A DNA stretch of 6,840 nt. Source: an uncultured Clostridia bacterium (lineage in GTDB: Bacteria; Bacillota; Clostridia; Christensenellales; Borkfalkiaceae). The stretch lies in NCBI GenBank assembly GCA_934271725.1, contig CAKQSC010000053.1, positions 1-6,840 on the forward strand. Reading direction: 5' to 3'. Shown here piece by piece: positions 4,257 through 6,840 of this stretch. Position 1 is the stretch's first letter, and each line of letters opens with the position of its first letter. Under the pieces are notes generated by a model. The model did not search any database. It had not been told where the DNA came from and saw only the letters and a list, made by a program, of their open reading frames with translations. The position numbers were made by a program, and so were the translations under genes.

Positions 4257-6185
4257 ATGGTAATAACATTAAAAGACGGAAGCAAAAAAGAGTTTGAAAA
4301 CGGACTTACCGGTCTTGAAATCACAAAAAGTATTTCGGAAGGTCTTCTTCGCATTGCCGTTGCGATGAAAGTGAACGGCGTACTTACCGATCTGACGGAC
4401 AAAATAAACGAGGATTGTTCGCTTGAAATAGTAACGGTCAAAGATCCCGAAGGACTTAAAGTTTACAGACATACCTGTTCGCACATACTTGCGCAGGCTA
4501 TAAAGTCCATATATCCTACAAGCAAACTTGCGATAGGACCTACCGTGGAAAACGTGTTTTATTACGACGTTGAGTTCAAAACGCCCATAAACACGGGCGA
4601 TTTACCCAAAATCGAAGAAGAGATGAAAAAAATCATCAAAAGCAATCTTCCCATAGAAAAGTTTACTTTAACGAGAACGAAAGCGGTGGAGTTTATGAAA
4701 AAGGAACCTTATAAGGTAGAACTCATAAACGACCTTAAAAAAGGCGAAGCGATTTCCTTTTACAAGCAAGGCGATTTTACCGATTTGTGCAAAGGACCGC
4801 ATCTTCCTTCCACGGGTATGATAAAAGCGTTTAAACTTACGTCCGTTACGGGCGCGTACTGGCGCGGAGACGAGAAAAACAAGATGCTTACCCGTATTTA
4901 CGGCACCGCGTTCGAGAAAAAGAGCGAAATGGAAGAGTATCTTACCGCCGTGGAAGAGGCTAAAAAACGCGACCACAACAAACTCGGAAGAGACCTCGGT
5001 TTGTTTATGACGGAAGACGTTATCGGTCAAGGGTTGCCTATCTTGATGCCGAAAGGCGCGAAGATATTGCAGATTTTGCAAAGATTCGTAGAGGACGAGG
5101 AAGAAAGAAGGGGCTTTATGCTTACCAAAACCCCGAATATGGCTAAAAGCGACCTTTACAAGATTTCGGGGCACTGGGACCATTACCGCGACAAGATGTT
5201 CATAATAGGCGACATTTCTTCGCCCGACGTAATGGCTCTCCGTCCTATGACGTGTCCGTTTCAGTATCAGATATACAAAAACGGTTTAAAGAGTTACAGA
5301 GATTTGCCCGTAAGATTTTTCGAAACGGCAACGGAATACAGAAACGAAGCAAGCGGTGAAATGCACGGACTTATCCGTATCCGTCAGTTCACTCTTGCGG
5401 ACGGACATATCATTTGCCGTCCCGATCAGATTGAAGAAGAGTTCAAAAGATGTCTCGACCTCGCGTATTATTGCCTCGATTGCATAGGTATGCGCGACGA
5501 CGTTACTTACAGATTCAGCAAACGCGGAAAATCGAAGAGCGATAAATATATAGACAACGACAAGGCGTGGAACGAAACGGAAGCGCTTATGAAAAGCATT
5601 CTCGACGACCTTAAAATAGATTACGTCGAAGCGGATGACGAAGCGGCTTTCTACGGACCTAAACTCGACATTCAGGCAAAGAATATTTACGGCAAAGAAG
5701 ATACGATTATAACCATTCAGATAGACTTTGCGGCGGGCGAATCATTCGGTATGACTTACGTCGACCAGAACGGCGAAAAACAGGTTCCTTTCGTAATTCA
5801 CAGATCAAGTATGGGTTGCTACGAAAGAACGCTTGCAATGCTTATAGAAAAGTACGGCGGAGCATTCCCGTTGTGGTTGTCTCCCGTTCAGGCAAAGATA
5901 ATGAACGTAACGGACAACTCTCTCGAATACGCCAAGAGTGTTAAAGAGAAAGCGGAAAAGGCGGGGCTTCGCGTAGAACTCGACTCTCGTAACGAAAAGA
6001 TAGGTTACAAGATAAGACAGGCTCAACTCGAAAAAGTGCCGTATATGTTCATAGTAGGCGATAAAGAAGCGGAAAGCGGAACGGTTTCCGTAAGACACAG
6101 AAAAGACGGCGATACGGGTTCGGTAAGCGTGGACGAAGCGATTGCTAAACTCGTTTATGAAAACGCCACTAAAAAAATAGACTGA
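4257..6185 (+). CDS. thrS: Threonyl-tRNA synthetase
   Basis: This enzyme charges tRNA-Thr with threonine and hydrolyses mischarged Ser-tRNA. The 642 residues are full length. The TGS domain spans about 1-62. The second additional (editing) domain has the zinc-like site H72-x3-H76 and C178...H182 (LCKGPH). The class II core holds the threonine-sensing zinc ligands C333 (MTCPFQ), H384 (DGHII) and H515 (VIHRSS). Motif 2 is Y361-R362-N-E and the motif 3 Arg is R524 in GCYER. The anticodon-binding domain runs from about 540 to the end. All key residues fall within a few positions of the E. coli enzyme. Motif variants such as MTCPFQ and RNEASGEMHGLIRIRQF differ from E. coli and reflect a diverged but apparently functional bacterial form. 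AGAGGTG at 4246-4252 supports ATG 4257. Expression is controlled by the T-box just upstream; the gene appears monocistronic. Confidence 0.98.
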   Translation: MVITLKDGSKKEFENGLTGLEITKSISEGLLRIAVAMKVNGVLTDLTDKINEDCSLEIVTVKDPEGLKVYRHTCSHILAQAIKSIYPTSKLAIGPTVENVFYYDVEFKTPINTGDLPKIEEEMKKIIKSNLPIEKFTLTRTKAVEFMKKEPYKVELINDLKKGEAISFYKQGDFTDLCKGPHLPSTGMIKAFKLTSVTGAYWRGDEKNKMLTRIYGTAFEKKSEMEEYLTAVEEAKKRDHNKLGRDLGLFMTEDVIGQGLPILMPKGAKILQILQRFVEDEEERRGFMLTKTPNMAKSDLYKISGHWDHYRDKMFIIGDISSPDVMALRPMTCPFQYQIYKNGLKSYRDLPVRFFETATEYRNEASGEMHGLIRIRQFTLADGHIICRPDQIEEEFKRCLDLAYYCLDCIGMRDDVTYRFSKRGKSKSDKYIDNDKAWNETEALMKSILDDLKIDYVEADDEAAFYGPKLDIQAKNIYGKEDTIITIQIDFAAGESFGMTYVDQNGEKQVPFVIHRSSMGCYERTLAMLIEKYGGAFPLWLSPVQAKIMNVTDNSLEYAKSVKEKAEKAGLRVELDSRNEKIGYKIRQAQLEKVPYMFIVGDKEAESGTVSVRHRKDGDTGSVSVDEAIAKLVYENATKKID

Positions 6186-6198
6186 TAAAATAAAAGTG

Positions 6199-6234
6199 CG
6201 GGCAAAACGTGTTTGTTTTGCCCGTATCTTTTTT
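6199..6234 (+). terminator. Intrinsic terminator of thrS
   Basis: A perfect 10-bp stem (CGGGCAAAAC at 6199-6208 with GTTTTGCCCG at 6215-6224) has a 6-base loop, with TATC then six T's at 6229-6234. It begins 13 bp after the thrS stop codon. Confidence 0.92.
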
Positions 6235-6236
6235 AA

Positions 6237-6350
6237 TTTACCATACTTATTCACTTTTCACTCTTGCCTATTACTTTTCCTCTTCACTCTTCACTCTTAC
6301 CTATTGCTTTAACTTTTACCATACTTATTCACTTTTCACTCTTACTTATA
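6237..6350 (+). repeat. Pyrimidine-rich heptamer repeat tract with a 29-bp direct duplication
   Basis: The tract is built from 7-base units of the form TTCACTY, mixed with TTRCCTA and TTACTTT-like variants. Clear units are at 6250-6256, 6257-6263, 6283-6289, 6290-6296, 6328-6334 and 6335-6341. On a larger scale a 29-bp block is repeated exactly at 6237-6265 and 6315-6343, with a 78-bp offset. The purine-rich strand reads GAGTGAA repeatedly. It starts directly after the thrS terminator. It has no coding frame of its own that I can support and no palindrome, so it is not a CRISPR array or a simple IS end. Confidence 0.8.
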
Positions 6351-6437
6351 ATTTCCGCTATATCGTCTGAAATGCAAAGTGAACGATTTTTAATTTCGTC
6401 GGGAACGACCGCGAAATCCTTGTTTATACAAACGTAA

Positions 6438-6665
6438 AAGGCGTTCGGGTTTTCGGATTTTTTAAAGACGGTTCCGGGAATAAGCAAAAAAGTGCTTACG
6501 GACAATTTACGCGCGCTCGAAGAAGACGGACTTATCGAACGGGAAGTTTTTGCGGAAGTTCCGCCAAGAGTGGAATATTCGTTGTCGGGATTAGGCTCGA
6601 CTTTAAAACCCGTTCTCGACGCATTGAGAGACCGGGGCGAAGATTATAAAACCAACCTTAAATAA
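6438..6665 (+). pseudogene. HxlR-family transcriptional regulator, 5'-truncated remnant
   Basis: The frame encodes the C-terminal two thirds of an HxlR-type winged helix protein. It reads FSDFLKTVPGISKKVLTDNL (from 6450), then RALEEDGLIEREVFAEVPP and RVEYSLSGLGSTLKPVL, ending in TAA at 6663-6665. These blocks match the recognition helix, the wing (EVPPRVEYSL is a family hallmark) and the C-terminal helix. The normal N-terminus, with its conserved Cys and GGKW segment, is missing in this frame, which is closed by TAA at 6435-6437. The only possible internal start is GTG 6492, which would lose the first helices. In another frame, 6383-6448 reads on to KGVR, and skipping one base near 6449 would give KGVRFSDF, so a frameshifted, decayed gene is possible. 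HxlR proteins sense electrophiles or redox stress; this copy is probably non-functional. Confidence 0.75.
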
Positions 6666-6840
6666 CCGCATAAACTTATCTTACGACGAACATGGCCTAT
6701 AAAACCGCGGTCGTTTTTTTGTTAACAAAGGTTACGTAGCATAAAAAGGCAATTTTACGATATAAAAGTTGTAGAAAAGTCTTGAATTATGGTGTAAAAT
6801 ATATCATAGGCGGTAGTATGACGAAATAACTTTTAACTAT
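6666..6840. other. Gene-free right end
   Basis: I see no supported gene here. The only features are a weak hairpin-like pair (ACGAC at 6683-6687, GTCGT at 6710-6714) ending in seven T's (6714-6720), which may be the old terminator of the HxlR remnant, and a TAAAAT box at 6795-6800 without a convincing -35 box. An ATG at 6818 opens only a three-codon frame (M-T-K). Confidence 0.5.

Noticed and set aside
6237..6343. Possible CRISPR array from the 29-bp exact repeat
   Set aside because: There are only two copies, the sequence between them is itself made of the same heptamers, there is no palindrome and no cas gene.
6683..6720. Terminator after the HxlR remnant
   Set aside because: Only 5 bp of stem around a long loop, despite a good T-run; too weak to call as a separate feature.
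6759..6788. Third match to the sigma-F-like motif (GATATA ... GTCTTGAATT)
   Set aside because: The -35 block is altered, the spacing is off by one, and several -10 bases differ; no gene follows within the window.

Overview
The window looks like chromosomal DNA from a Gram-positive, Clostridia-like bacterium, probably from a spore-forming lineage. The supporting signs are strong AGGAGG-type ribosome binding sites, sigma-A promoters with TTGACA/TATAAT-like boxes, a threonine T-box riboswitch ahead of thrS, many short hairpin-plus-T-run terminators, and a SpoIIQ-like M23 protein. Coding sequence is AT-leaning, with frequent ATA, ACG, GCG and GAC codons. I cannot name a species; an uncultured gut Clostridia lineage is only a guess.

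Layout, left to right. (1) 1-743 is the C-terminal part of an M3-family oligoendopeptidase, followed at once by a 71-residue zinc-ribbon membrane protein (753-968) and a terminator. (2) A convergent HU-type DNA-binding protein lies on the minus strand (1125-1400) with its own terminator and a strong promoter. (3) Divergent from HU is a 398-residue protein (1574-2770) that looks like a degenerate member of the glycerol-1-phosphate dehydrogenase / iron-alcohol-dehydrogenase fold. It may be translated from a nearly leaderless mRNA. (4) Next come a small exported protein (2825-3202, possibly YwmB-like) and a SpoIIQ-like membrane-anchored M23 protein (3284-3904). Each is preceded by the same two-block motif, GTATA-15 bp-GTCWAWAATC, which resembles a forespore sigma-F promoter. 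(5) A sigma-A promoter and a complete T-box leader with an ACC (Thr) specifier control thrS (4257-6185), which ends at a strong terminator. (6) The right end (6186-6840) has no intact gene. It holds a heptamer-based pyrimidine-rich repeat tract, a 5'-truncated HxlR-type regulator remnant and an apparently empty tail.

The most interesting point is at 2765-2825. The terminator of the dehydrogenase-like gene carries the Shine-Dalgarno sequence of the next gene in its 3' arm. The proposed sigma-F-type promoter would start transcription inside the 5' arm. Read-through RNA would therefore terminate and hide the ribosome site, while RNA from the sporulation promoter would lack half of the hairpin and could be translated. 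This is inferred from sequence alone.
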